A stretch of DNA of 64,000 nt, from the NCBI GenBank assembly GCA_036380715.1, contig DASVEF010000222.1, forward strand, positions 27,865-91,864. The letters run 5' to 3'. The DNA comes from UBA5704 sp036380715. GTDB taxonomy: Bacteria > Acidobacteriota > Thermoanaerobaculia > Multivoradales > UBA5704. Positions 40,801 through 48,516 of the stretch are shown piece after piece. The notes beneath the pieces are model-generated. The model did no database searches. It was given only the letters and a program-made list of their open reading frames with translations, and was not told where the DNA came from. The first letter of the stretch is position 1; every line of letters starts with the position of its first letter. A program made the position numbers and the translations under genes.

Positions 40801-41672
40801 GAGACGGGGCAGCCGAGATCGTGCTCGGTGCCTTCGACAATGCCATTCCAGGTGCCGCGCTGTTCGTGCTGAACGGGCAGGGACAGATTTTGCCCGGATG
40901 GCCGCGGAATTGGAGAGGAGACTTCAGTTTCTACGGGGCGGGAGCCGCGGCCCTCGCAGACGTGGACGGCGACGGCGCCCGCGAGCTGATCGTGGACGGA
41001 GACGGGGCATTCGAGCGCTCCTTCGCCCTGCGCGGCTTCGACCTGCATGGAGGGGTGGTGCCGGGCTTCCCGAAGCCGACGGTGAAGATCGGTTCCTACC
41101 CCAGCAACACCCCGGCGGTCCTGGACCTCGACGCCGACGGGCGGCTGGAGATGGCGTGGATCAACTTCGACGCCCAGATCTTCGTCTGGAACCTCGACGC
41201 CCCCGCGCGCACCTCAGCCCTGGACTGGCCGATGTTCCGGCACGACGCCGGCCACACGGGCGCGGTCCCCTCCTCTCTGTGCGCGCTCGCCGACCCCCAG
41301 CCTCTGGACTTCCATACCGTCACCCCCTGCCGGGTCCTGGATACGAGGGACCTGGGAGGCCCAGCCCTGGCCTCGGGCGCACCGCGCCTGCTGCCGGTCG
41401 CCGGCCGCTGCGGAATTCCGCCGACGGCCAAGTCCGTGGTGGTCAACGTCACGGTCGCCGCGCCCACCGCGGCAGGCCATCTCAGCTTCAATCCCGGGGG
41501 CTGCCCCATCATCCCCGGCACGAGCACCATCAACTTCCCAGCCGGGCGCACCCGGTCCAACCTGGCAATCCTGCCGCTGGCGACCGATGGCACCGGCGGG
41601 GTGACCGTTTTCCCCTCGCTCGCCGCGGGGAACGTCCACTTGATCCTGGATGTGACGGGGTACTTCGAGTAG
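37872..41672 (+). CDS. Secreted subtilisin-like (S8) serine protease with FG-GAP repeats
   Basis: A 1266-residue exported protein. Signal peptide (LGFVVLCFLALVSSSPAAA), propeptide-like region to about 150, S8 domain with the triad Asp194 (VVAVVDTGSDLSHPDL), His252 (NLHGTHVAGT) and Ser424 (LQGTSMATPHVAG), and oxyanion Asn341. Two Ig/Big-like modules (about 490-690) follow, then FG-GAP/VCBS beta-propeller repeats with Ca-binding DxDxDG motifs (ADIDLDGTLEL, VGDLDGDGRPEI, LTDLDGDGKLDI, LSDLDGDGAAEI). The C-terminal module (FHTVTPCRVLDTRDLGG ... LILDVTGYFE) recurs in acidobacterial exoproteins. ATG 37872 follows AAAGGAACTGGCC. Probably degrades extracellular protein. Confidence 0.93.
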   Translation: MLSSRPGLGFVVLCFLALVSSSPAAAIWPPPAAGSAQLTESQGVPEAEMLQDALVIKMRQPANGVAADDSGPRELLAGLPVADVAPLFAWPSPPAQGPGTAGDRPARPAGVFRVSFRAPVDVRELSRRLALDPGVEYAEPVFRARVAATTNDPYLSSSGGWGQAYQDLWGLHKISAPTAWDSATGQGIVVAVVDTGSDLSHPDLAANLWQNPGEIPGNFQDDDNNGFVDDVRGWDFFNGDADPSDDNLHGTHVAGTIAAVANNGIGVPGVAWRAKIMSLKGLDAGGNGFTDQLAEAIVYAAENGARVVNMSWRYYGVSQVVEDALAMAYDLGVVLVAASGNESTDAWQAHPASSRFVLCVGASTPTDQRAPFSNHGASLDVLAPGGGDASDPEGSNILSLRVGFLSGIGGLLVGDRYLRLQGTSMATPHVAGLAALLLEERPGLTIEEVRQAIRRSAVDVVWPGWDGDSGFGRIDAAAALDGSGVRGTARILSPRAREVLASHQVEILGTATAAAFSSYTLEYGLGVSPVTWTLATSSTVPVGRGRLATWDTSALTDGLYTLRLTTIDAAGNRFEDRLEVVIDNVRITSPAMSSVFRGGDTVTLTGWSQTGNFSHYVLEYLDPVTGTWKSDGMTLTGGGLAPVLGGVLGTWNTSGVTRADHYRIRLTVHRYDGSLDWAEITVIVDPSLRAGWPQGPLPNLSFGWGFLSIMDNLTAADIDLDGTLELLLAQNEQVHVLRHDGSYLPGWPQSLPPNVIAQTSPAVGDLDGDGRPEIAVVTNNSGAFATALFRSDGTPIGSVGPSGYFVAIGDVLGDSRPELIVCDWPWPDFKSYVYVWVLDIHGNSLGTPYRLQKLTPGATSWPFPSRPVLTDLDGDGKLDIVVANTNETLELHAFHGNGTSLPGFPLSLGIPTEQPVPYFQPAAADINADGWPEIIAGNESCQTFAVSRTGQILPGWPVQPAGQLFYCGPPSLSDLDGDGAAEIVLGAFDNAIPGAALFVLNGQGQILPGWPRNWRGDFSFYGAGAAALADVDGDGARELIVDGDGAFERSFALRGFDLHGGVVPGFPKPTVKIGSYPSNTPAVLDLDADGRLEMAWINFDAQIFVWNLDAPARTSALDWPMFRHDAGHTGAVPSSLCALADPQPLDFHTVTPCRVLDTRDLGGPALASGAPRLLPVAGRCGIPPTAKSVVVNVTVAAPTAAGHLSFNPGGCPIIPGTSTINFPAGRTRSNLAILPLATDGTGGVTVFPSLAAGNVHLILDVTGYFE

Positions 41673-41759
41673 GGGCCACGCCGGGAGAGAGCGGCCTCTC
41701 AAGGAGCCCCCGGATAGGGGCGGCACCTGCCTCCGGCCCTGGACGAGAACGATTCCCCG

Positions 41760-41783
41760 CCGGAAATCCCTATTCCGGTTTAT
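41760..41783 (+). terminator. Possible terminator after the S8 protease
   Basis: Stem CCGGAA/TTCCGG with a 7-nt loop followed by TTTAT. It lies in the 147-bp gap between the S8 and DUF1800 genes. The TTTATGCT tail could instead be a -10 box for the DUF1800 gene. Confidence 0.3.
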
Positions 41784-41819
41784 GCTCAAGGGCGCCAATC
41801 ATCCGAGAGGAGGAGCTTC

Positions 41820-43310
41820 GTGGATGGCGAGACCCTGACCCGAAGGAGTCTTCTGCGTACTGTGGGGGTGGGCGGGGTGGCGGCCGCGGCATTGCCGGCT
41901 TTCGCACAGGCGGGGCCGGCTATCTCCTGGAGCGCCGGTCCCGCGACGTCCGGTCTTCCCGCTCCCGATCCCTTGGTCCATCTCGTCAACCGCATCACCT
42001 TCGGAGTGTGCCCCCGCGACTTGGCTCGAGCCCAGGAGCTGGGGTACGAGGGGTTCATCGAGGAGCAGCTTCAGCCGGAGGGGATCGACGACTCCGCGGT
42101 CGAGGCGGAGGTCCGGGCCCGGTTCCCCACGGTTTTCATGAGCCGGCGCGCCATTGAAACACAGGAGCGGCTGCATGTGGTGGCGGAGCTCAAGGCGGCC
42201 ACGGTGTACCGGGCGGTGTTCAGCCGGCGGCAGCTCTTCGAGATGATGGTCGACTTCTGGTCGAATCATTTCAACATCCACCACCTCGACGGCCCCGCCG
42301 CCTATTTCAAGACGTTCGAAGACCGGGAGGTGATCCGCCGCCATGCGTTCGGGAGGTTCCGGGAGCTCCTCGGCGCTTCCGCCAAGAGTCCGGCGATGAT
42401 CATCTATCTGGACAACTTCTCCAACCTGAAGTCCAGCCCGAACGAGAACTACGGCCGCGAGCTCATGGAGCTGCACACGATCGGCGTGGAGAGCGGCTTC
42501 ACTCAGATGGACGTCGAGGAAGTGGCCCGCGCTTTCACCGGCTGGACGCTGATCAAGCCGGTGGGGCTCAGGAGCCAGCGCAACAAGTTCCTCTTCAACC
42601 CCGCCCAGCACGACGACGGCGAGCGGATGGTCCTCGGCACGCACATCCCGGCCGGGCTGGGGATCGGCCACGGCGAGCGGGTGCTCGATCTGCTGGCGGG
42701 GCATCCTTCCTGCGCCCGCCTCATCGCGACCAAGCTCTGCCGCCGCTTCGTCTCCGACCAGCCTCCGCCGCTGCTGGTCGACCGGGCCGCGGCCACGTTC
42801 ACCGCGACCGGCGGGGACATCCGTGAGGTGACGCGCACGATCCTCCTGTCGGAAGAATTCCGGGCCTCGGCGGACCAGAAGCTCAAGCGGCCTCTGGAGG
42901 TCGTGGTCTCGGCTCTGCGTGCGCTGGAGGCGCGGGTCTCCGCCGAGGGGATGGAGACGCTGCTCTCCGTGCTCTTCCGCATGGGTCAGCTCCCGTTCGA
43001 CTGGCCGCCTCCGGACGGCTATCCCGACGTGGCGGCGGCCTGGGGCAATACGAACGGCATGCTCGACCGCTGGGATTTCGCGCTCGCTCTCGGCTGGAAC
43101 CACCTGCCAGGGGTGGAAGCCGAGGTCGAGGAGCTGACCGGCGGGCTGCGCCGTCCCGACCGCTTGGCGGACCACTTGGCCGAGCGCCTGCTGGCCCGCA
43201 GGCTCGACGCGGCCGACCGCCAGCAGGTGATCCGCTATCTCACCAACGGGGGCTCGGTCATGGGCGCCGTGTCGCTGATCCTCGGCTCTCCTTACTTCCA
43301 GTGGCGGTGA
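41820..43310 (+). CDS. DUF1800 family protein with Tat signal
   Basis: A 496-residue protein. The Tat-type N-terminus TRRSLLRTVGVGGVAAAALP is followed by the DUF1800 body: LVHLVNRITFGVCPRDLARA, GYEGFIEEQLQPEGIDD, MMVDFWSNHFNIHHLDGPAA, ENYGRELMELHTIGVESGFT, EVARAFTGWT, then CRRFVSDQPPP and FDWPPPDGYPDVAAAWGNT. GTG 41820 has AGGAGG 7 nt upstream. DUF1800 proteins nearly always pair with a DUF1501 gene, as here (4-bp gap). The pair is exported together and its biochemical role is unknown; a part in a secretion or surface-polymer system has been suggested for relatives. Confidence 0.9.
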   Translation: MDGETLTRRSLLRTVGVGGVAAAALPAFAQAGPAISWSAGPATSGLPAPDPLVHLVNRITFGVCPRDLARAQELGYEGFIEEQLQPEGIDDSAVEAEVRARFPTVFMSRRAIETQERLHVVAELKAATVYRAVFSRRQLFEMMVDFWSNHFNIHHLDGPAAYFKTFEDREVIRRHAFGRFRELLGASAKSPAMIIYLDNFSNLKSSPNENYGRELMELHTIGVESGFTQMDVEEVARAFTGWTLIKPVGLRSQRNKFLFNPAQHDDGERMVLGTHIPAGLGIGHGERVLDLLAGHPSCARLIATKLCRRFVSDQPPPLLVDRAAATFTATGGDIREVTRTILLSEEFRASADQKLKRPLEVVVSALRALEARVSAEGMETLLSVLFRMGQLPFDWPPPDGYPDVAAAWGNTNGMLDRWDFALALGWNHLPGVEAEVEELTGGLRRPDRLADHLAERLLARRLDAADRQQVIRYLTNGGSVMGAVSLILGSPYFQWR

Positions 43311-43314
43311 CATC

Positions 43315-44559
43315 ATGAATACGTTCTCTCGCCGCGGCTTCCTTCGCTCCGTCGGGCTCGGCGGCCTGACCCTGCCGGCCTGGTTTCCCCGCGTCGCCTT
43401 CTCGGCCGCGCCCTCATCCGAGCGGGACGTCCTGGTCTGCCTCTTCCTGCGCGGCGGCGCCGACGCTCTGAACGTCGTCGTGCCGTTCGGCGAGGACGAG
43501 TACTTCGCGCGCCGGCCGCGGCTGGCAATGCGCGAGCCTGGGAACGGTGCGTACGCGGTCCTCGATATCGACGGTTTCTTCGGCTTCCACCCCTTCCTCG
43601 CCCCCCTGAAAGAGCTGTACGACGACGGCGTCCTTGCCGTAGTCCACGCCGCGGGCTCGCCGGACCGGACCCACTCGCATTTCGACGCCATGGACTTCAT
43701 GGAGCGCGGCACGCCGGGGAGCAAGTCCATCCCCACGGGCTGGATCGGCCGGCATCTGGCGACGCTGGACACGGGCAACGACTCCCCTTTCCGCGCCGTG
43801 GGCATGGGAACGATCCTTCAGGCTTCGCTGCGCGGGCCAGTGCCGGTGACCGCCCTGCGCTCCATCTCCAGCTTTCATCTCGAGGGGCGGCCGGGACAGG
43901 CGGCCGAGATCGCGCGGTTTCAGGCCCGCCTGTCCGCGATGTACGCGGGCGACGGCTGGCTCGATTCCCAGGCGCGGCAGACCTTCGACACGGTCGCGGC
44001 CCTGGCCACCGCCCGCCCCGGCTCTCACCAGCCTGCGAACGGCGCCGAGTATCCGGACACCGAATGCGGCATGGCGCTGATGCAGGTGGCGCAGCTCATC
44101 AAGGCCGACGTGGGGCTGGAGGTGGCCTGCGTGGACCTGGGCGGCTGGGACAGCCACAGCGGCCAGGGACGGATCGAGGGGGAGATGGCGAACGCGATCA
44201 CCGAGCTCGGCCGCGGGCTGGCCGCCTTCCACGCCGACCTCGGCGACCGGATGCGGCGGACCACGGTGGTGACCATGAGCGAGTTCGGACGCAGGGTGAA
44301 GGAGAACTCTTCCGTAGGGACCGACCATGGACACGGTGGCTTCATGTTCCTGCTGGGAGGCAAGGTCAACGGCGGCAGGATCCACGGCACCTGGCCGGGG
44401 CTCTCCGCCGACCAGCTCCTCTGGCCGGGGGACCTGGCGATCACGACGGATTACCGGACGGTCCTCGCCGAGGTGCTCGAGCGCAGGATGGGGAACGCGC
44501 GGGTGGGCGAGGTTTTTCCGGGGTTTACGGCGCCAGGGTATCTGGGGGTGGTGCGGTAG
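43315..44559 (+). CDS. DUF1501 family protein with Tat signal
   Basis: A 414-residue protein of the alkaline-phosphatase-like/sulfatase-related DUF1501 family. Tat signal FSRRGFLRSVGLGGLTLPAW, then VLVCLFLRGGADALNVVVPF, HSHFDAMDFMERGTPG, VACVDLGGWDSHSGQ, VVTMSEFGRRVKENSSVGTD and HGHGGFMFLLGG. The Asp/His residues of the GGWDSH, SEFGR and TDHGHG motifs are where metal ligands lie in related phosphatases. Follows the DUF1800 gene and is probably cotranscribed. Function unknown. Confidence 0.9.
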   Translation: MNTFSRRGFLRSVGLGGLTLPAWFPRVAFSAAPSSERDVLVCLFLRGGADALNVVVPFGEDEYFARRPRLAMREPGNGAYAVLDIDGFFGFHPFLAPLKELYDDGVLAVVHAAGSPDRTHSHFDAMDFMERGTPGSKSIPTGWIGRHLATLDTGNDSPFRAVGMGTILQASLRGPVPVTALRSISSFHLEGRPGQAAEIARFQARLSAMYAGDGWLDSQARQTFDTVAALATARPGSHQPANGAEYPDTECGMALMQVAQLIKADVGLEVACVDLGGWDSHSGQGRIEGEMANAITELGRGLAAFHADLGDRMRRTTVVTMSEFGRRVKENSSVGTDHGHGGFMFLLGGKVNGGRIHGTWPGLSADQLLWPGDLAITTDYRTVLAEVLERRMGNARVGEVFPGFTAPGYLGVVR

Positions 44560-44570
44560 GGCCCCCGCCC

Positions 44571-44631
44571 AGATCCTTCGCTCCGCTCAGGATGACCTTC
44601 CGTCTGTCATTCTGAGTGAAGCGAAGAATCT
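44571..44631. repeat. Family D inverted repeat (ATCCTTCGCTCCGCTCAGGATGAC type)
   Basis: AGATCCTTCGCTCCGCTCAG GATGAC at 44571-44595 and GTCATTCTGAGTGAAGCGAA GAATCT at 44606-44631 are imperfect inverted copies. Similar palindromes are familiar from intergenic regions of many environmental bacteria. It lies between convergent genes and may be a terminator. A short family A-like arm (CCCCTCTCCCGCTCCGCGGA) follows at 44641-44668. Confidence 0.75.
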
Positions 44632-44669
44632 CGTTTCTCTCCCCTCTCCCGCTCCGCGGAGGAGGGGGT

Positions 44670-45521
44670 TCATAGGCAGCCGTCGAAGGCCCGGGTATCC
44701 AGCACCGTGCGCGCTCGGCGCCGGACCGGGTTGGAGTAGGTCCGCTCCCCCACGGAGCTGTGGCCGAGCATGTCGCGGACTCTCACCGTGTACCCCACGT
44801 TGGTCGAGCCCGAGATCATCACCCAGAAGTGGCTGTTATTGGAGCAGCCGTCGAGGACCTTGATGGACAGCTCCCAGTTGTCCGGGCTGAAGAACCAGAA
44901 CATCCCTGAGGTGTCGGAGCGGTGGCCCACCGGACGGCCGATGCCGTTGTTTCCCTGGAAGTCCGTCCAGGTCACGGCGACGCAGAACCGGCCGTTCAGG
45001 AAGGCCATGTCGGTACCGTTGTCCCTCCGCTCCGGCTCGTCCAGGAAGCAGGCGGACGTCCGGACCGCGCCGGGACCGGTGACGCGGTTCGCGAAGTTGA
45101 GGTTCGCGTCGATGGGCTGGGCCGTGGTCGTGACCACCTGATAGATGACTCCCGCCACGAGCGGAAAGGTGACCTTCGACGTCGCAGGTCCCCCGGGACC
45201 GTCGTCGTTGGCCGCGATCAGGTTCTCCAGCGGTTTCGCCGGATCGAACGACTCCGCGTACAGGAAGAGCATGCCGTTCCAGGGATCGTCGAAGAGCGTC
45301 TGATCGCTGGTGATCTCGTAGACGCCGCTCCTGTCCACGAAGATCGACAAGGAGCTGTAGAGGACGGAGGACCCCGACAGGGTCTGCAGATCCACGTTCG
45401 GGCGGTTCCATCTCGGGCTGCCCGTCATGATGTCTCTCCAGCCGAGCTCCCCCGCCCACAGGTCGGCAGCGGGGACAAAAATCAAGAGAGCGAAGAGGGA
45501 CACGAGTCGTAAACTTCTCAA
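44670..45521 (-). CDS. Secreted protein with acidobacterial C-terminal beta domain
   Basis: A 283-residue protein with a signal peptide (LVSLFALLIFVPAADLWA), a middle beta domain similar to pre-peptidase C-type modules (SSLSIFVDRSGVYEITSDQT, GVIYQVVTTTAQPID) and a C-terminal module (NGRFCVAVTWTDFQGNNGIG, SGMFWFFSPDNWELSIKVLD, HFWVMISGSTNVGYTVRVRD, AFDGCL) that recurs as a stand-alone domain in many acidobacterial exoproteins. TTG 45521 has a near-perfect ribosome site (GGAAGGAGGT). No catalytic motif is visible. It follows the aldo/keto reductase gene on the same strand. Confidence 0.75.
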   Translation of the reverse strand: MRSLRLVSLFALLIFVPAADLWAGELGWRDIMTGSPRWNRPNVDLQTLSGSSVLYSSLSIFVDRSGVYEITSDQTLFDDPWNGMLFLYAESFDPAKPLENLIAANDDGPGGPATSKVTFPLVAGVIYQVVTTTAQPIDANLNFANRVTGPGAVRTSACFLDEPERRDNGTDMAFLNGRFCVAVTWTDFQGNNGIGRPVGHRSDTSGMFWFFSPDNWELSIKVLDGCSNNSHFWVMISGSTNVGYTVRVRDMLGHSSVGERTYSNPVRRRARTVLDTRAFDGCL

Positions 45522-45570
45522 AGCTGACCTCCTTCCCGGCCTCTTTCGAGACCGTCTCTCCTGGAAGTGG

Positions 45571-45587
45571 CAGAAACTACGTTTCTG
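45571..45587 (-). terminator. Hairpin after the aldo/keto reductase gene
   Basis: CAGAAAC TAC GTTTCTG, a perfect 7-bp stem touching the aldo/keto reductase stop codon. No T-tract follows, so it may be a weak terminator or an intercistronic stem before the next gene. Confidence 0.35.
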
Positions 45588-46433
45588 TTACAGCGTCGGC
45601 ACTCCCCGCCGCCGCGGCCCCCGCGGGAAGGCCTGGTCGATCCTCCTCACCTCGTCGTCACCGAGATCGATCTCCGCGGCGGCGGCGTTGTCCGCGGCGT
45701 GGCCGGGATCGGAGGTCTTGGGGATCGCGAAGACCACGGGATTGCAGATCAGGAAGGCCAGGGCGATCTGGCGGGGGGTGGCGCCGCGGGCTTCGGCGAT
45801 TTCTGCGAGGACGCGGCCTCCCCGGCTGCGCGGGGACGGGAACTTGCCGGAGCCGAACGGGCTGTAGGCCACGATCGGGATGCCGTGCTCTTCACAGTAC
45901 GGGAGCACCGCGTGCTCGATCGACCGCTCCTCCAGGTGATAGAGCACCTGGTTGCACGCGACCTTCCCCTCCCCCGCGATGGAGACCGCCTCGGCGACCT
46001 GGTCCTCGTCGAAGTTGCTCACGCCCCAGGAGCGGATCTTGCCGGCCTCGCGCAGCTCTTCGAAGGCGGCGATGGTGTCCGCGAGGGGGTGCGGGCCGTC
46101 CCAGTGCAGGAGATAGCAGTCCAGCCGGTCGGTGCGCAGGTGGCGGAGGCTCCGCTCGCACGCTTCGATCGTGCCGCGCCGGGAGGCGTTCTGCGGCAGG
46201 ACCTTGCTGATCAGGAAGACCTCGTCGCGCCGCCCCGCGATCGCCTCGCCGACCAGGTCCTCGACCTTTCCGTAGCCGTAGAGCTCGGCGGTGTCGACGT
46301 GGTTCATGCCCGCGTCGAGCCCCCGTTGGAGGGCTTCGATGGCCGAGCGGCGGTCGTCTTTCTCCATGTTCCAGGTCCCCTGCCCGATGACGGAGACCTG
46401 CGCGCCGGTGGAGCCGAAGGTTCGGTATCGCAT
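45588..46433 (-). CDS. Aldo/keto reductase
   Basis: A 281-residue NADPH-dependent TIM-barrel oxidoreductase. The catalytic tetrad is complete: Asp47 and Tyr52 (HVDTAELYG), Lys77 (LISKVLP), His110 (CYLLHWDG). Cofactor-binding segments GVSNF and AIPKTSDPGHAADN are present. The short C-terminus suggests a YafB/YeaE-like bacterial AKR with broad carbonyl substrates. ATG 46433 is preferred (GGGAGG, 6 nt); a GTG codon sits immediately before it. Divergent from the S41 gene across only 44 bp, so the two promoters overlap. Confidence 0.9.
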   Translation of the reverse strand: MRYRTFGSTGAQVSVIGQGTWNMEKDDRRSAIEALQRGLDAGMNHVDTAELYGYGKVEDLVGEAIAGRRDEVFLISKVLPQNASRRGTIEACERSLRHLRTDRLDCYLLHWDGPHPLADTIAAFEELREAGKIRSWGVSNFDEDQVAEAVSIAGEGKVACNQVLYHLEERSIEHAVLPYCEEHGIPIVAYSPFGSGKFPSPRSRGGRVLAEIAEARGATPRQIALAFLICNPVVFAIPKTSDPGHAADNAAAAEIDLGDDEVRRIDQAFPRGPRRRGVPTL

Positions 46434-46477
46434 CACGTCCTCCCGGTCTTGAAGGGTTTTGCTACGCTGCGCGGGCC

Positions 46478-47707
46478 ATGAAGATCCTTCGCGCGCTCTC
46501 CCCTCTCGCCGCTCTCATGGTCGTTGCGGGTATCGCGCCAGCCGAGGAGTCCCGGCCGGGCTTCGCGGCGCTCGGGCGCGAGGTCGTGGCGCGGGTGCGC
46601 GACGAGTTTCTCGACGCCGAGCGGGCGGCCCGGTGGGCGGAGGAGAACGCGGGATACGCCGACCGGATCACGGACGCCGAGGCTTTCCGTCGCGAAACCC
46701 GGCGCCGGCTCGCCGATCTCCGGACCTCCCACACCGCCTACTACACCCCCGACGACCCGGGCTACTACGAGCTGCTCTCCATCTTCGAGCCGGTCCTGAA
46801 GAAGCCCGCCGAGACCGAGAGCCTGGGTCTGGCCGCGGTCGAATTGGAGGACGGTTGGTTCGTGGCCCGCGTCTTCGCCGGCGGGCCGGCCGAAGCGGCG
46901 GGGGTCCGCCGCGGGGACCGGATCGTCGCGGCGGACGGCCAGCCTTTCCATCCTCGGCGGTCGCTGGCGGGCAAGGCCGGGAAGACGGTCGCGCTGGAGG
47001 TGCGGAGCCGGAAGGACGGGCCGGCGCGGACGGTCTCCATCATCCCCCGGCGCGTGGACCCCAAGCAGGAGTGGCTGGACGCCCAGCGCGCGGGCACCCG
47101 CGTCCTGGAGGTCCAGGGCCGCCGCGTCGGCTACGCGCCTCTATGGTCCTGCGCGGGCGCGCAGTTCCAGGAGGCTCTGGAGGAGTCGCTGCAAGGCGAC
47201 CTCGCGCAGGCGGACACGCTCGTGGTCGACCTGCGGGGCGGCTGGGGCGGGTGCAATCCCACGTTCGTCAACCTGTTCAACCCGATGGTGCCCGAGATGG
47301 AGCGGATCGACCGCAAAGGCGAGAGATCGACGTTCTCGGCGAGCTGGCGCAAGCCCCTGGTCCTCCTCGTGGACGGCGGCTCGCGGAGCGGCAAGGAGAT
47401 GGTCGCGCGCGCCCTCCAGCGCCGGGGGCGGGCGGTGCTGGTGGGCGAGCGCACCGTGGGCGCGGTCGTGGCCGGCAAGCCGATCCTCCTCTCGGATGGA
47501 TCTCTCCTCTATCTCGCGGTGGAGGACGTCCGCGTCGACGGCGAGCGGCTGGAGGGGGTCGGGGTGACGCCGGACGTGGTGGTCCCCGCGGAGCTGCCGT
47601 ACGCGGAGGGGCGGGATGCGCAGTTGGAGCGGGCGGTCCTCCCAAACCTTAAGCAGCTTCCGCCCGCTCGAGACTCAGGGGTTCGGAACGGTCTGCGACG
47701 TCGGTGA
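46478..47707 (+). CDS. S41 (C-terminal-processing-like) peptidase with PDZ domain
   Basis: A 409-residue protein with signal peptide (LSPLAALMVVAGIAPAEE), helical N-terminal part, PDZ domain (about 120-190, LGLAAVELEDGWFVARVFAG, AGVRRGDRIVAADGQPF) and an S41 protease domain (VGYAPLWSC, DTLVVDLRGGWGG, LVLLVDGGSRSGKEMVARAL, VLVGERTVGAVVAGKP). The candidate nucleophile is the Ser in GGSRSGKE. The CtpA lysine position (GEKTxGKG) reads GERTVGAV, so the mechanism may follow the tricorn/IRBP-like branch. The last 33 bp overlap the convergent lipoprotein gene, and the tail beyond the duplicated segment looks acquired. Confidence 0.85.
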   Translation: MKILRALSPLAALMVVAGIAPAEESRPGFAALGREVVARVRDEFLDAERAARWAEENAGYADRITDAEAFRRETRRRLADLRTSHTAYYTPDDPGYYELLSIFEPVLKKPAETESLGLAAVELEDGWFVARVFAGGPAEAAGVRRGDRIVAADGQPFHPRRSLAGKAGKTVALEVRSRKDGPARTVSIIPRRVDPKQEWLDAQRAGTRVLEVQGRRVGYAPLWSCAGAQFQEALEESLQGDLAQADTLVVDLRGGWGGCNPTFVNLFNPMVPEMERIDRKGERSTFSASWRKPLVLLVDGGSRSGKEMVARALQRRGRAVLVGERTVGAVVAGKPILLSDGSLLYLAVEDVRVDGERLEGVGVTPDVVVPAELPYAEGRDAQLERAVLPNLKQLPPARDSGVRNGLRRR

Positions 47708-48124
47708 GATGTTGATCGTTCCGTTGATGAGGTCGATGTCGCAGATTGTGCCGGGGCCGCGCTCGGTGAAGTAGGCCCGCCGCTGGCCGCCCTCGGTGCC
47801 GAAGCGGATCTCGAAGCCCTGGGTGGGGCCGATGAGGTTGCCGGCCACCGGGAAGCCGCCGAAGGTGGCCATGGTCGGGGGCCATACCAGCAAGCCGTCC
47901 ACGGTGAAGCGCACGACTTCGCCCTCGGAGTCGCGCACGTCACTGGTCGAGAAGCCGCCCCTCGGGTCCGTGAACAACGCCAAGGTCAGCGTCGGCGTCG
48001 GTGGCGACGTCGGCGAGTCGTCGTCGTCGCCGCTGCAGGCGCCTACGCCCACGAGAAGGGTCGCGAGCGCGAGCGCCCGCACCGTCGAAGCAGTCGTCTT
48101 CCAGGTCGTCCCACGCTGTGCCAT
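47675..48124 (-). CDS. Small lipoprotein of unknown function
   Basis: A 149-residue protein with lipobox LLVGVGACSG, an acidic linker (DDDDSPTSPPTPT) and a compact beta-rich domain (LTLALFTDPRGGFSTSDVRD, EVVRFTVDGLLVWPPTMATF, QGFEIRFGTEGGQRRAYFTE). ATG 48124 follows GGAGG by 7 nt. A long leader with several stems lies upstream. The gene sits between the S41 gene and a broken copy of that gene's 3' end, suggesting it arrived with or caused a local rearrangement. Confidence 0.75.
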   Translation of the reverse strand: MAQRGTTWKTTASTVRALALATLLVGVGACSGDDDDSPTSPPTPTLTLALFTDPRGGFSTSDVRDSEGEVVRFTVDGLLVWPPTMATFGGFPVAGNLIGPTQGFEIRFGTEGGQRRAYFTERGPGTICDIDLINGTINISPTSQTVPNP

Positions 48125-48135
48125 CGCCAGCCTCC

Positions 48136-48236
48136 GTCGAATGACAGTCGTTGAAGAATCCCATAGGCGGGATTACCCGGGGGTATACCCGAAACTCCGG
48201 GAGTCCAGAATTGAGCCAAGCTACTACAAGTACTAG
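48136..48236 (-). promoter_or_regulatory. Structured leader and dyad upstream of the lipoprotein gene
   Basis: Reading upstream from the lipoprotein start there are a stem AATCCC/GGGATT (48158-48175), overlapping stems around CCGGGGGTATACCC (48177-48190) and ACTCCCGGAG, and a dyad CTAGTACT-TGTAGTAG (48221-48236) with seven of eight positions paired. The region is less GC-rich than its surroundings. It could be promoter plus operator or a folded 5' leader. I recognise no riboswitch class. Confidence 0.35.
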
Positions 48237-48267
48237 GTTTATGTCCAGCTTCTGGGGAGAGATGATC

Positions 48268-48386
48268 CGGTGGAGGACGTCCGGGGCGACGGCGAGCGGT
48301 TGGAGGGGGTTGGGGTGACGCCGGACGTGGAGGTCCCCGCGGAGCTGCCGTACGCGGAGGGGCGGGACGCGCAGTTGGAGCGGGCG
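48268..48386 (+). pseudogene. Duplicated 3' end of the S41 peptidase gene
   Basis: 119 bp match the S41 gene at 47517-47635 with six substitutions and no indels (about 95%). The segment encodes VEDV, DGERLEGVGVTPDV, VPAELPYAEGRDAQLERA as in the parent. It lacks any upstream S41 sequence and runs into a family B repeat, so it is a broken duplicate. The lipoprotein gene lies between the two copies. Confidence 0.85.
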
Positions 48387-48391
48387 CTGGG

Positions 48392-48468
48392 CCTGGGGTT
48401 GAAACCCTAGGCTGGGCTGTTTCGCCCATTCGGGCCAGACAAATTAGCCTGGCGTTTTAACCCCAGGC
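48392..48468. repeat. Family B double-palindrome element, decayed copy 3
   Basis: CCTGGGGTTGAAACCCTAGG at the left and CCTGGCGTTTTAACCCCAGG at the right, with a shortened spacer (GCCCATTCGGGC). Both arms carry mismatches absent from copies 1 and 2, so this copy is older or under less constraint. It lies directly upstream of the cytochrome operon. Confidence 0.8.
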
Positions 48469-48516
48469 GGCCCGCTGTTTGCTTACACTCCCCCGCGTGA
48501 CAAGGACGGACCGGCC

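Noticed and set aside
48043..48429. Minus-strand ORF covering the duplicated S41 end
   Set aside because: Shadow of the duplication and family B repeat; no domain and wrong strand for the S41 sequence.
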